Shown here piece by piece: positions 15,714 to 24,050 of a stretch of DNA of 64,000 bases. The DNA is from Rhizobium sp. BK418 (GTDB taxonomy: Bacteria; Pseudomonadota; Alphaproteobacteria; Rhizobiales; Rhizobiaceae): NCBI RefSeq assembly GCF_004341105.1, contig NZ_SLZK01000003.1, forward strand, positions 744,001 to 808,000, given 5' to 3'. The notes under the pieces were generated by a model. It was given only the letters and a program-made list of their open reading frames with translations. It was not told the DNA's origin and ran no database searches. The stretch's first letter is position 1. Every line of letters begins with the position of its first letter. The translations under genes and the position numbers were made by a program.

Positions 15714-18302
15714 TTGCGCTTGATACACTGGCTGCTTCGCACCGTTCTTCTGCTGTCGCTGGCTATTGCCGGCCTGCATCTCGATGGAAACGCCGCTTTC
15801 GCGCAGGCCCCGCAGCCGGCGGGTCAGGCCCAGACGCAGCCTGTGCAGACGCAGGCAGCTCCGTCCGAGGCACCGCTTGCCAACAGCACGCTCGACCAGG
15901 CGCTGAAGGATATCGACAAGGCAAAGAACCAGCTTGTCTCCCTGCAGGACCGCGTCAAGCAGAACGCCGACAATGACGACGCCCTCGTGGAGCTTGCCGG
16001 CCAGGCGGACGAGCTCGGCCGCGGCGTTATCGCGACATCCGTCAGCCTTCGCCCGCGTTTCGACCAGATCAAGAACCGTCTTGCCGAACTTGGCGAGCCG
16101 CCGAAGGACGGCCAGCCCCCGGAAGCGCAGATCGTCACTGACGAGCGCAATGCGCTGACGGCGGAACGCTCGCAGATCAATGCCGTCACGGGGGATGCGG
16201 AAAACCTGTCGATCGCGATCACCAAGCTTTCCAACGTGATTACGGCGACGCGGCGCCAGCTCTTTGCCGATACGCTGTTCCGGCGCACTGAAATTTCCAT
16301 CTCTGTCATCGACGATGCGGCGGGCGCTTTTGTCCAGGAGGCGAGCGAGTTTTCGCAGACGCTTTCAAGCTGGATCACCTTCGTCTGGAAGTTCAAGAGC
16401 CTGCAGCTGTTTGCAGCGATCTTCCTGTCGCTCGCAACGGCCCTGATCCTGCTCTCCGGCGGCTACCGGCTTTTCGGCCAGTATCTACGGCGCGATGTCC
16501 ATGTCGAGGAGCCCTCCTATATCAGCCGCCTTTCCTTTGCCTTCTGGTCGACGCTGATCCGAACGGCCTCACTCGACGTGCTGCTGGTGACGTCGCTGAT
16601 CTTTCTCGACGGCTTCAATGTGCTGAGGAGCGACATCACGCCTGTCGTTACTGCGCTCTTCGGTTCGATCGGCCTCGTCTACTTCGTGGGCCGCTTCGTC
16701 AATGCGGTCTTTGCGCCGAATGATCCGTCCTGGCGTCTGGTGCGCCTCTCCAATCTCGGCGCTCGGTCGGTCGGCTACTGCCTGATTGCCATGGCCGTCG
16801 TCAACGCGCTCGACTATCTCTTTGGCGCCATCGGCGAGGCGATGGGGTCACCGCTGGTTCTGACGGTGGTGCGCAGCCTGCTTGCGGCGCTGATCATCGG
16901 TGTCATTCTGATTGCCGGATCCTTCGGCAAACCGATGCTGGCCAGGAATGGCGATCCGGATGCACCGGGCCGCCACTGGCCGCGCGGTATGGCGATCCTG
17001 CTGCGTGTCTTCGGCGCGGGGCTGATCCTTGCGGCGCTGTCGGGTTATGTCGGCCTGGCGCGCTTCGTTGCGACGCAGCTCATCATCACCAGTGCTATCA
17101 TCGTCACCACCTATATCGGCCTGCTGCTCGGCAAGGCGGTCTCGCGTCAGGACAACTTTGGCGAAACTTTCCTCGGGCGCTTCCTGCGCAGCCGCTTCAA
17201 CCTCGGCGATGTTGCAATCGACCAGGTCGGCCTGGTCGTCGGGCTGCTGATCTATGCGGTGGCGCTTTTGACCGGCATCCCGCTCATCCTGCTGCTTTGG
17301 GGCTTCCATGTGCAGGACCTGCAGCTGCTCGCCTACCGACTGTTCACCGAGGTGCGGCTCGGCGGCATCAGCATTTCGCTGCTCGGCATCTTCACGGGCA
17401 TTCTGCTCTTTGCCGGCGGTTATCTGGCGACGCGCTGGGTGCAGAAGTGGCTGGACAGCAATGTCATGGCGCGCAGCCATGTCGATCTTGGCGTACGCAA
17501 CTCTGTCAAGACCGGGATCGGCTATCTCGGCGTCGGTGTGGCCGCCATCTTCGGCATTTCGGCAGCAGGCATCGACCTTTCCAACCTCGCGCTCGTCGCT
17601 TCGGCACTGTCGGTCGGTATCGGTTTCGGCCTGCAGAATATCGTGTCCAACTTCGTTTCCGGCCTGATCCTGCTGGTGGAACGCCCCTTTAAGGTGGGCG
17701 ACCATGTCGTTTCGGGAACGGCCGAAGGCATCGTCAAACGCATCTCAGTGCGCGCCACCGAAATCGAGACCTTTCGCAAGCAGTCGATCATCGTACCGAA
17801 CTCGGAGCTCATCAACGGGCTCGTCGGCAACTGGACGCATCGCAATAAGCTGGGGCGTTCAGAAATCCCGGTTTCCGTCAGCTACGAGGCCGACCCGCGC
17901 AAAGTGATGAGTATCCTGCTGGAACTGGCGGCGGCCGTACCGCTTATCCTGCGCAATCCGGAACCGCATGTGGAATTTCTGCGCTTCGGGCCTTACTCGC
18001 TCGATTTCGAGCTGCGCTTCTTCCTCGCCGACATGGGCGATGGGCTCACGGTGCGCAACGATCTGAGGATCGAGATCCTCAAGCGCTTCAGGGCTGAGGG
18101 CATCGAGATCCCGCTGCCGCAGAGCGATCTGACCATCCACCGACAGGCGAACGCCGACATGGAGAAGGTGCTCGTCGAAAAGCCGACAGAGCCCGAGGAT
18201 GCCTCGGCTGAAGATGAAACCAGGGACAATGAAATGGTTGACGACGAGCAGCCGGTGCGCCAGTTGCGCGGCAGGACGGCAGACGGCAAGCTCAAAGGCT
18301 GA
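15714..18302 (+). CDS. Large MscS-family mechanosensitive channel (DUF3772)
   Basis: The 862-residue protein starts with TTG at 15714 and a signal peptide (LLRTVLLLSLAIAG... ending AAFA). A periplasmic DUF3772-type helical region (residues ~60-220) follows, then about nine membrane helices. The MscS core has the pore helix and the motif GIGFGLQNIVSNFVSG near residue 640, then the cytoplasmic beta domain VERPFKVGDHV. The acidic C-terminal tail (EPEDASAEDETRDNEM) is unusual but common in long MscS paralogues. It should release solutes on osmotic downshock. Confidence 0.92.
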   Translation: MRLIHWLLRTVLLLSLAIAGLHLDGNAAFAQAPQPAGQAQTQPVQTQAAPSEAPLANSTLDQALKDIDKAKNQLVSLQDRVKQNADNDDALVELAGQADELGRGVIATSVSLRPRFDQIKNRLAELGEPPKDGQPPEAQIVTDERNALTAERSQINAVTGDAENLSIAITKLSNVITATRRQLFADTLFRRTEISISVIDDAAGAFVQEASEFSQTLSSWITFVWKFKSLQLFAAIFLSLATALILLSGGYRLFGQYLRRDVHVEEPSYISRLSFAFWSTLIRTASLDVLLVTSLIFLDGFNVLRSDITPVVTALFGSIGLVYFVGRFVNAVFAPNDPSWRLVRLSNLGARSVGYCLIAMAVVNALDYLFGAIGEAMGSPLVLTVVRSLLAALIIGVILIAGSFGKPMLARNGDPDAPGRHWPRGMAILLRVFGAGLILAALSGYVGLARFVATQLIITSAIIVTTYIGLLLGKAVSRQDNFGETFLGRFLRSRFNLGDVAIDQVGLVVGLLIYAVALLTGIPLILLLWGFHVQDLQLLAYRLFTEVRLGGISISLLGIFTGILLFAGGYLATRWVQKWLDSNVMARSHVDLGVRNSVKTGIGYLGVGVAAIFGISAAGIDLSNLALVASALSVGIGFGLQNIVSNFVSGLILLVERPFKVGDHVVSGTAEGIVKRISVRATEIETFRKQSIIVPNSELINGLVGNWTHRNKLGRSEIPVSVSYEADPRKVMSILLELAAAVPLILRNPEPHVEFLRFGPYSLDFELRFFLADMGDGLTVRNDLRIEILKRFRAEGIEIPLPQSDLTIHRQANADMEKVLVEKPTEPEDASAEDETRDNEMVDDEQPVRQLRGRTADGKLKG

Positions 18303-18405
18303 ACGGATCATTCAGCACTCATTCACGGCTATCGCGCTATAACTTCATGCAATCGATCGCTGCCGGGTGGCGGCGACGAGCGCTTGAGGGGAGGGCGTAA
18401 AGCCC

Positions 18406-18681
18406 ATGTCGCATACCGTGGCACGTTCTGCAGTCGCATTTCTTCTTCTCCTTTCCGCCGCACCTTCAGCACTGGCGGCCTCCGTCACGAATAAGGATGG
18501 GGCACCCGTCGTACTGACCGTTACGGAAGGTGGCAATCGCGTGGAAGTCGTCGTCGATGCCGGTGCATCCGAACCGGTCTGCCCCTCCGGCTGCTTCATG
18601 ACGACGCCCGATGGCGACCGCATCGGGCTTTCCGGCGACGAGACGATCGAGATCGTCAAGGGTTCCGCCGTCATCAAGTGA
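18406..18681 (+). CDS. Small secreted protein of unknown function
   Basis: The 91-residue product has a signal peptide (RSAVAFLLLLSAAPSALA), then a mature chain of about 65 residues with two cysteines (EPVCPSGCF) that could form a disulfide. A GGGGAGGG ribosome site precedes the ATG. I do not recognise the family; a small beta-rich periplasmic protein is likely. Confidence 0.75.
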   Translation: MSHTVARSAVAFLLLLSAAPSALAASVTNKDGAPVVLTVTEGGNRVEVVVDAGASEPVCPSGCFMTTPDGDRIGLSGDETIEIVKGSAVIK

Positions 18682-18833
18682 CGGCGCTTCAGGCCCGCTA
18701 TCGCCGATTTTCATGAATTTTCGCGCCTCACGGCTTTTGACGCTTGTCTATTTGCGCCTCGTCGCGTCAAGCTTTTCCCATGTCGTAAACAGGCCTCTCA
18801 TGACGCAGGCCTCGCTGCATATTTCATGACAAG

Positions 18834-18897
18834 AGTTCGTCCGGCGTAAACCGCCGGATATCGGGAGTTCGTCCGGTTGGCTGCCGGACATCAGATA
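18834..18897 (+). repeat. Tandem 32-bp hairpin repeat in the dehydrogenase leader
   Basis: Two head-to-tail units (18834-18865 and 18866-18897) both begin AGTTCGTCCGG and each folds on its own. The first has a 7-bp stem TCCGGCG/CGCCGGA with loop TAAAC. The second has a 6-bp stem GTCCGG/CCGGAC with loop TTGGCTG. Loops differ while stems are kept. It ends 18 bp before the dehydrogenase ATG. Confidence 0.75.
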
Positions 18898-18915
18898 AAA
18901 GAGGGTATTTTCTCC

Positions 18916-21429
18916 ATGAAGTCACATGCGCGGGCAGTGGTCATCGGCGGCGGCGTGGTTGGCGTTTCGACGCTCTATCATCTTGCGAAGAAGGGATGGG
19001 GTGACAGCGTGCTCATTGAGCGCAAGGAGCTGACCTCTGGCTCCACATGGCATGCGGCGGGTCTGCTGCCGCTCTTCAACATGAGCTACTCGGTCGGCCA
19101 GATCCATAAATATTCCGTGCGCTTCTATCAGGAACTGCAGGAGGAAACCGGCATGAATGTCGGTTTCAGCCAGGTTTCCAATATCCGTCTGGCTCGCACC
19201 AGGGATCGCTGGGACGAGTACATGTATTATGCCGGCATTGCCGAGACGATCGGCGTGAAGGTCAATATCCTCACCCCCGAACAGGTGAAGGAGATCTGGC
19301 CGCTCTGTGAGACGGACGGCCTGCTTGGCGCCATTCAGCATCCGGACGATGGTTATATCCAGCCGGCGGACCTCACCCAGGCGCTTGCCAAGGGCGCGCG
19401 AGACCGTGGTGCCACCATCTATCGTAATACGACCGTGACCGCGATCGAGCAGCAGGCGGACGGGCTCTGGAAGGTGACGACCGACAAGGGCGAGATCACT
19501 GCCGAACACGTCATTTCCTGCACCGGCAATTTTGCCCGCAAGACCGGCGAGATGGTCGGCATCAACATTCCGGTCATCCCGGTCGAGCATCAGTATATCG
19601 TCACCGAGCCGCATCCCGACATTCTCGCCCGCAAGGCCAAGGGCCTGCCGGAAATGGGAGTCTTACGCGAATCCGACAGCGCCTGGTACATGCGCGAGGA
19701 GAATGGCGGCCTGCTGCTTGGCCCTTACGAGCATGGCGCACCGGTCTGTTATGTCAACGGTCCGTCCGACGACAGCGAATACGAGCTTTTCCAGGAAGAG
19801 CTGGAGCGCCTGATGCCGCATATCGAAACCGCGATCGCCCGCGTGCCGGCCTTTGGCGAAGTTGGCATCAAAAAGGTTTATAACGGCGCTATCGCCTATA
19901 CGCCTGATGGCAATCCGATTGTCGGTCCCGCACCGGGCTTGAAGAACTTCTGGCTCAACGAAGGCCATTCTTTCGGCATCACGGCTGCCGGTGGTGCTGG
20001 CTGGCAGCTTGCCGAATGGATCGTCGATGGCGAGCCGACGGTCGACATGATGGGCGTCGATCCGCGTCGCTTCGGCCCTTACGCGAAGGAGGGCTACCTC
20101 ATCGCCAAGAACGAGGAAGCTTATGCCAACGTCTTCACCATGCATTATCCGGACGAGGAGCGCGCTGCTGCCCGTCCGCTGAAGACGACGCCCGTCTATG
20201 ACCGGCTGAAGAAGCTGGGCGCCGTCTTTGGCTCAGTCTATGGCTGGGAGCGTGCCAACTGGTTTGCGCCCGAAGGCTACGATTTGCCGAAGGACCAGAT
20301 CGGCGTTGGAGCGGACGTCCTGACCAACCACAATCACTCGGAGCCGACCGAAGACGGACGCATCCTGGAAAAGTGGTCCTTCCGCCGCTCGAACTATTTC
20401 GAGCATGTCGGCAATGAAGTCATGAACGTTCATAAGAATGTAGGCGTGCTCGACATGTCGGCCTTCGCCAAGGCGTTGGTGACCGGTCCCGGCGCGCGCG
20501 AATGGTTGGATTCGATCTTCGCCAATGCCATTCCGAAGAAGCGCGGCCGCATCGCGCTCTGCCATATGCTGACCAAGGAAGGCGGCGTGCGCTCGGAATT
20601 CACCGTTTACGAAAGCGCGCCCGGCACCTTCTACCTCGTCTCGGCCGGAGCCTATGAAGCGCATGACCATGACTATATGCGCAAGCTGCTGCCCTCAGAC
20701 GGCAGCGTGAAGTTCACTCCGATTACCCAGGCCTATGGCGTGCTGGTTCTCGCCGGACCGAAATCGCGCGACGTCTTGAAGAAGCTGACGCGCACCAGCC
20801 TGGAGAACAAGGATTTCCCCTGGCTTTCGGGCAAGGAGATCTCCGTCGGTGCGGCCAATGCCCACGCGCTGCGCGTCAACTTCGTCGGCGAGCTCGGCTG
20901 GGAGCTGCATCACCCGATCGAGATGCAGAACTACATCTTCGATAAGCTGATGGAAGCTGGCGCCGAATTCGGCATCAAGCCTTTCGGCATCCGCGCCATG
21001 CTCTCCATGTCGGTGGAAAAATCCTACCGCCTGATCCCGCGCGAAATGTCGATCGAATACAATGCCTATGAATCCGGGCTCGACCGCTTCATCAAGCCGG
21101 AGAAGGAATTCCTCGGTCGCGAAGGCCTGCTTTCCTACAAGGAAAAGGGTCTGAAGTGGAACTTCGCGACACTCGTCGTCGAAACCGGCAACGATGTCGA
21201 TGCGCGTGGTTCGGAGGCGATCTACAACGAGGCCGGCGAGCTTGTCGGACGCGCCACCAACGGCACGTTCGGCTTCCGCGTCAACCGCTCGCTGGCGCTT
21301 GCCATGCTACGCCCCGATTACGCCAAGGAAGGCACCAAGCTGAAGATCAAGATCCTCGGCACGACCTACAACGCGACCGTCGTCGGCGAGAGCCCGTTCG
21401 ATGCCGAAAACGCCGCGCTTCGTGCCTGA
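18916..21429 (+). CDS. FAD-dependent dimethylglycine/sarcosine dehydrogenase with GcvT domain
   Basis: The 837-residue protein has an N-terminal DAO-type FAD domain (VVIGGGVVGVSTLYHL) with the covalent flavin-attachment site at His46 in SGSTWHAAG. A linker domain follows, then a C-terminal aminomethyltransferase-like (GcvT) tetrahydrofolate domain ending around FDAENAALRA. This architecture oxidatively demethylates dimethylglycine or sarcosine and passes the one-carbon unit to tetrahydrofolate, in glycine betaine breakdown. The ATG at 18916 is preferred because the FAD motif starts directly after it. A strong terminator follows. Confidence 0.92.
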   Translation: MKSHARAVVIGGGVVGVSTLYHLAKKGWGDSVLIERKELTSGSTWHAAGLLPLFNMSYSVGQIHKYSVRFYQELQEETGMNVGFSQVSNIRLARTRDRWDEYMYYAGIAETIGVKVNILTPEQVKEIWPLCETDGLLGAIQHPDDGYIQPADLTQALAKGARDRGATIYRNTTVTAIEQQADGLWKVTTDKGEITAEHVISCTGNFARKTGEMVGINIPVIPVEHQYIVTEPHPDILARKAKGLPEMGVLRESDSAWYMREENGGLLLGPYEHGAPVCYVNGPSDDSEYELFQEELERLMPHIETAIARVPAFGEVGIKKVYNGAIAYTPDGNPIVGPAPGLKNFWLNEGHSFGITAAGGAGWQLAEWIVDGEPTVDMMGVDPRRFGPYAKEGYLIAKNEEAYANVFTMHYPDEERAAARPLKTTPVYDRLKKLGAVFGSVYGWERANWFAPEGYDLPKDQIGVGADVLTNHNHSEPTEDGRILEKWSFRRSNYFEHVGNEVMNVHKNVGVLDMSAFAKALVTGPGAREWLDSIFANAIPKKRGRIALCHMLTKEGGVRSEFTVYESAPGTFYLVSAGAYEAHDHDYMRKLLPSDGSVKFTPITQAYGVLVLAGPKSRDVLKKLTRTSLENKDFPWLSGKEISVGAANAHALRVNFVGELGWELHHPIEMQNYIFDKLMEAGAEFGIKPFGIRAMLSMSVEKSYRLIPREMSIEYNAYESGLDRFIKPEKEFLGREGLLSYKEKGLKWNFATLVVETGNDVDARGSEAIYNEAGELVGRATNGTFGFRVNRSLALAMLRPDYAKEGTKLKIKILGTTYNATVVGESPFDAENAALRA

Positions 21430-21455
21430 TTTTTTAAGCATATTGTCAAGAAAGA

Positions 21456-21482
21456 GGCGGCCGCACCACCGGCCGCCTTTTT
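21456..21482 (+). terminator. Intrinsic terminator after the dehydrogenase
   Basis: GGCGGCCG (21456-21463) pairs perfectly with CGGCCGCC (21470-21477) around a 6-nt loop and is followed by TTTTT. It lies 27 bp after the stop codon. Confidence 0.92.
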
Positions 21483-21575
21483 GATAGCTGCCTACGGCTT
21501 GCCGATTAATAATTATGCAAATGAATTCATGTAACCGTTTCGTTCGGGGGCACAATTTCCATTTAAAGGTTTGTC

Positions 21576-22406
21576 ATGGCGTTTCTAGGTATTTCGGGAA
21601 TGCAATATTCCGGAGAAATGTTTGCCGGCGCGCGTATTATCCTCGCTGAAGATTCAAACGTCTTCACCTCGATGATCGGAAAGCGGCTCAAGGAACTCTT
21701 CGATATCGACGTCGAGATCTGCCGTACCTTCGAAGATCTGCAGCTATCCTACGACAAGTCTTCCGATCCGATTACGCTGGCGATTTCCAACATCAACCTG
21801 CCGGGCGCCGAAAACGGCGAGGCGCTGGAATATCTGGTCGACCTGTCGATCCCGACGATCGTCTTCACCGGCACGTTCCAGGAAGGCATGCGCGACAAGC
21901 TGCTCGCGAAGGATATCGTCGACTATATCCTCAAGGACAATGTCTTTGCCGTCGACCTCCTTGCTGAATCGATCTGCCGCTTCCTGACCAACCATCGCCA
22001 TCACGTACTGATCGTCGATGATAGCGCCACGGCCCGCGCGCTGCTGTCGAGCCGTCTGAAGCGCTATAATTTCCGCGTCAGCACCGCGGAGAGTGGCGCA
22101 AAGGCACTGGAGATCCTCAAGGCCAACAGAGATATCGGCCTTGTCGTCACCGACTATAACATGCCCGATATTGATGGTTTCGAGCTGACGCGCCGTATCC
22201 GTGCCTCGATCGGCTCACACGAGCTGCGCATTATCGGCGTTTCCTCCTCTTCCAACCGCTTGCTTTCGGCGCGATTCCTGAAGGCCGGCGGCAACGACTT
22301 CATGCTGCGGCCGTTCATCGACGAAGAGTTCTATTGCCGCGTCAACCAGAACCTGGATACGCTCCTGCAGATCCAGTCGATGCGCAGGGAACGGGCAGTT
22401 GCCTGA
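21576..22406 (+). CDS. Tandem receiver protein (REC-REC), first acceptor lost
   Basis: The 276-residue protein has two receiver domains and nothing else. REC1 (residues ~20-130) keeps the acidic pair in IILAEDSN but has Asn72 where the phospho-acceptor Asp should be (LAISNINLPG). REC2 (residues ~145-265) is complete: VLIVDDSATAR and VVTDYNMPDIDG. The first ~265 residues are clearly paralogous to the following PleD-like protein, down to the odd YILKDN segment, but the GGDEF output domain is absent. It may act as a phosphate sink, adaptor or regulator of that cyclase. Confidence 0.9.
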   Translation: MAFLGISGMQYSGEMFAGARIILAEDSNVFTSMIGKRLKELFDIDVEICRTFEDLQLSYDKSSDPITLAISNINLPGAENGEALEYLVDLSIPTIVFTGTFQEGMRDKLLAKDIVDYILKDNVFAVDLLAESICRFLTNHRHHVLIVDDSATARALLSSRLKRYNFRVSTAESGAKALEILKANRDIGLVVTDYNMPDIDGFELTRRIRASIGSHELRIIGVSSSSNRLLSARFLKAGGNDFMLRPFIDEEFYCRVNQNLDTLLQIQSMRRERAVA

Positions 22407-22460
22407 CCCGGCCGCGAAGATCGGGTGGGGGGAAGCACCTCCGTGATCGGCGTACACCGA

Positions 22461-22487
22461 AAAAATATGACGGAACATCATATTTTT
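22461..22487. repeat. AT-rich inverted repeat between the two receiver genes
   Basis: AAAAATATGA (22461-22470) and TCATATTTTT (22478-22487) are perfect reverse complements around a 7-nt spacer, standing out in a GC-rich background. It could be an operator or a weak terminator of either direction. Confidence 0.6.
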
Positions 22488-22610
22488 GCAATCACAGGTG
22501 TTGTTTCCGCCATTCGCCCCTTCACGGAAGGGAAGGCCTCGGTTATCGTCCGGCACACTGCAGCAGGGGGCGAGTCGACCCCCTCGGGCATGTGGGGGGG
22601 ATAGACAGCT

Positions 22611-23942
22611 GTGACATTCCAGGCGGATTTTCAGCGGGAGAACGCAGGTCCTCGGTTCGGAGGAGTCCGCATACTTCTGGTTGAGGATTCCCGGATGTTT
22701 TCGGCCGTGCTCTGCCATCGGTTCCAAACGGAACTCAACCTCAGCGTTGTCTGCTGCTCTTCGCTGAAGGCGCTTCGTGCGGAACTCTCGCGGGAAGGTC
22801 ATGGCTACGGCATCGCTGTCGTCGATCTGAACCTGCCGGATTCACCCTATGGCGAGGCGCTCGACTGCACGATCGAGCACGATATTCCGACTATCGTCTT
22901 CACCGCGACCTTCGATCTCAACACGCGGTCCCGCATCCTCGAGCGCAATGTCATCGACTATGTGCTGAAGGACAATGAATTCGCGCTCGACAATCTGGTC
23001 GCAACCGTGCGCCGGGCGATCATGAACCGCAAGACGCGGGTGCTCGTCGTCGATGACGTGCCGTCTGCCCGCCAGGTGCTGGTCGATCTCCTGAAGGCCC
23101 AGCAATATCTGGTGGTCGAAGCGAATTCCGGCCTGGAGGCGCTCGCGGCGCTGGAAGCCTTCGGCGATATCGAACTCGTCGTCACCGATCATCACATGCC
23201 CGACATGAGCGGTTATGAGCTGACGCGGCGCATCCGCCACCGGTTCGGCTCGGACAAGATGCGCGTCATTGGCGTCTCCTCCTCGAACGACCGCATGCTG
23301 TCGGCAAGTTTCCTGAAGGCCGGCGCCAGCGATTTCGTTTACCGGCCCTTCGTCGCCGAAGAGCTGCAATGCCGTATCGCCAACAATGTAGAGACGCTGA
23401 CGCAGATGAAGCAACTGCGCGCTGCAGCGGCCTGCGATTACCTGACCGGCCTTTATAATCGCCGCTATTTCTACGATAACGGCCCGAAGCTGGTGAACGA
23501 GTGCCTGCGGCTGAAGATGCCGAGCGCTGTCGCCATTCTCGATATTGACCATTTCAAGCGGCTGAACGACACATATGGCCATGAGATCGGCGACAGGGTG
23601 CTGAAGGCCGTCGCAGACAGGCTGCACACGATCTTCGAAGGCAGCGACAATCTTCTCTCACGCCTTGGCGGCGAGGAATTCGCCATTCTCTTTCCGCAAA
23701 TGGATTCGCTGGCCGCCACCAAGCTTTGCGACGAGATCCGCTCGGATATATCGCGACTGAGAGTGACGGCCGACGACGAGGAACTGGCGGTGACAGTGTC
23801 GATCGGCGTGGCCGAGATCGCCGGTTATGAGACGTTCGAGAACTATCTGAATGCGGCGGACCAGTTCCTCTATATGGCCAAGCACAAAGGACGAAATTTG
23901 GTCTATTCGGATGCCAAGATGACGGAGGAGGCGGCGCAGTAG
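22611..23942 (+). CDS. PleD-like response regulator / diguanylate cyclase (REC-REC-GGDEF)
   Basis: The 443-residue protein begins with GTG at 22611. REC1 (VVDLNLPDSP) and REC2 (VVTDHHMPDMSG) both keep the acceptor Asp. The C-terminal cyclase domain carries RLGGEEFAILFP, an active-type signature, so it should make cyclic di-GMP from GTP. The RxxD inhibitory site normally just before the signature is not present (EGSDNLLSRL). This is the domain layout of Caulobacter PleD. It follows its GGDEF-less paralogue. Confidence 0.92.
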   Translation: MTFQADFQRENAGPRFGGVRILLVEDSRMFSAVLCHRFQTELNLSVVCCSSLKALRAELSREGHGYGIAVVDLNLPDSPYGEALDCTIEHDIPTIVFTATFDLNTRSRILERNVIDYVLKDNEFALDNLVATVRRAIMNRKTRVLVVDDVPSARQVLVDLLKAQQYLVVEANSGLEALAALEAFGDIELVVTDHHMPDMSGYELTRRIRHRFGSDKMRVIGVSSSNDRMLSASFLKAGASDFVYRPFVAEELQCRIANNVETLTQMKQLRAAAACDYLTGLYNRRYFYDNGPKLVNECLRLKMPSAVAILDIDHFKRLNDTYGHEIGDRVLKAVADRLHTIFEGSDNLLSRLGGEEFAILFPQMDSLAATKLCDEIRSDISRLRVTADDEELAVTVSIGVAEIAGYETFENYLNAADQFLYMAKHKGRNLVYSDAKMTEEAAQ

Positions 23943-23950
23943 AACCGCTC

Positions 23951-24045
23951 TGTCGTCATCCTCCGGCCTGTTCCCCGAGGATCTACACATATCAAAACAA
24001 GACCGGCGGCAGATGCTCGGGATAAGCCCGAGCATGGCGGAAGTG
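23951..24045. repeat. Composite palindromic repeat between convergent genes
   Basis: Two hairpins lie side by side: ATCCTC (23958-23963) with GAGGAT (23977-23982), and a perfect 9-bp stem ATGCTCGGG (24013-24021) with CCCGAGCAT (24027-24035). The layout resembles the mosaic intergenic repeats common in rhizobia. It fills the gap between the cyclase and the AraC-type regulator and may help end transcription from both sides. Confidence 0.65.
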
Positions 24046-24050
24046 ACGGC

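Noticed and set aside
18834..18897. Glycine or guanidine (mini-ykkC) riboswitch before the dehydrogenase
   Set aside because: The tandem hairpins lack the conserved loop bases of mini-ykkC and the core of glycine aptamers; kept only as an unnamed tandem hairpin element.
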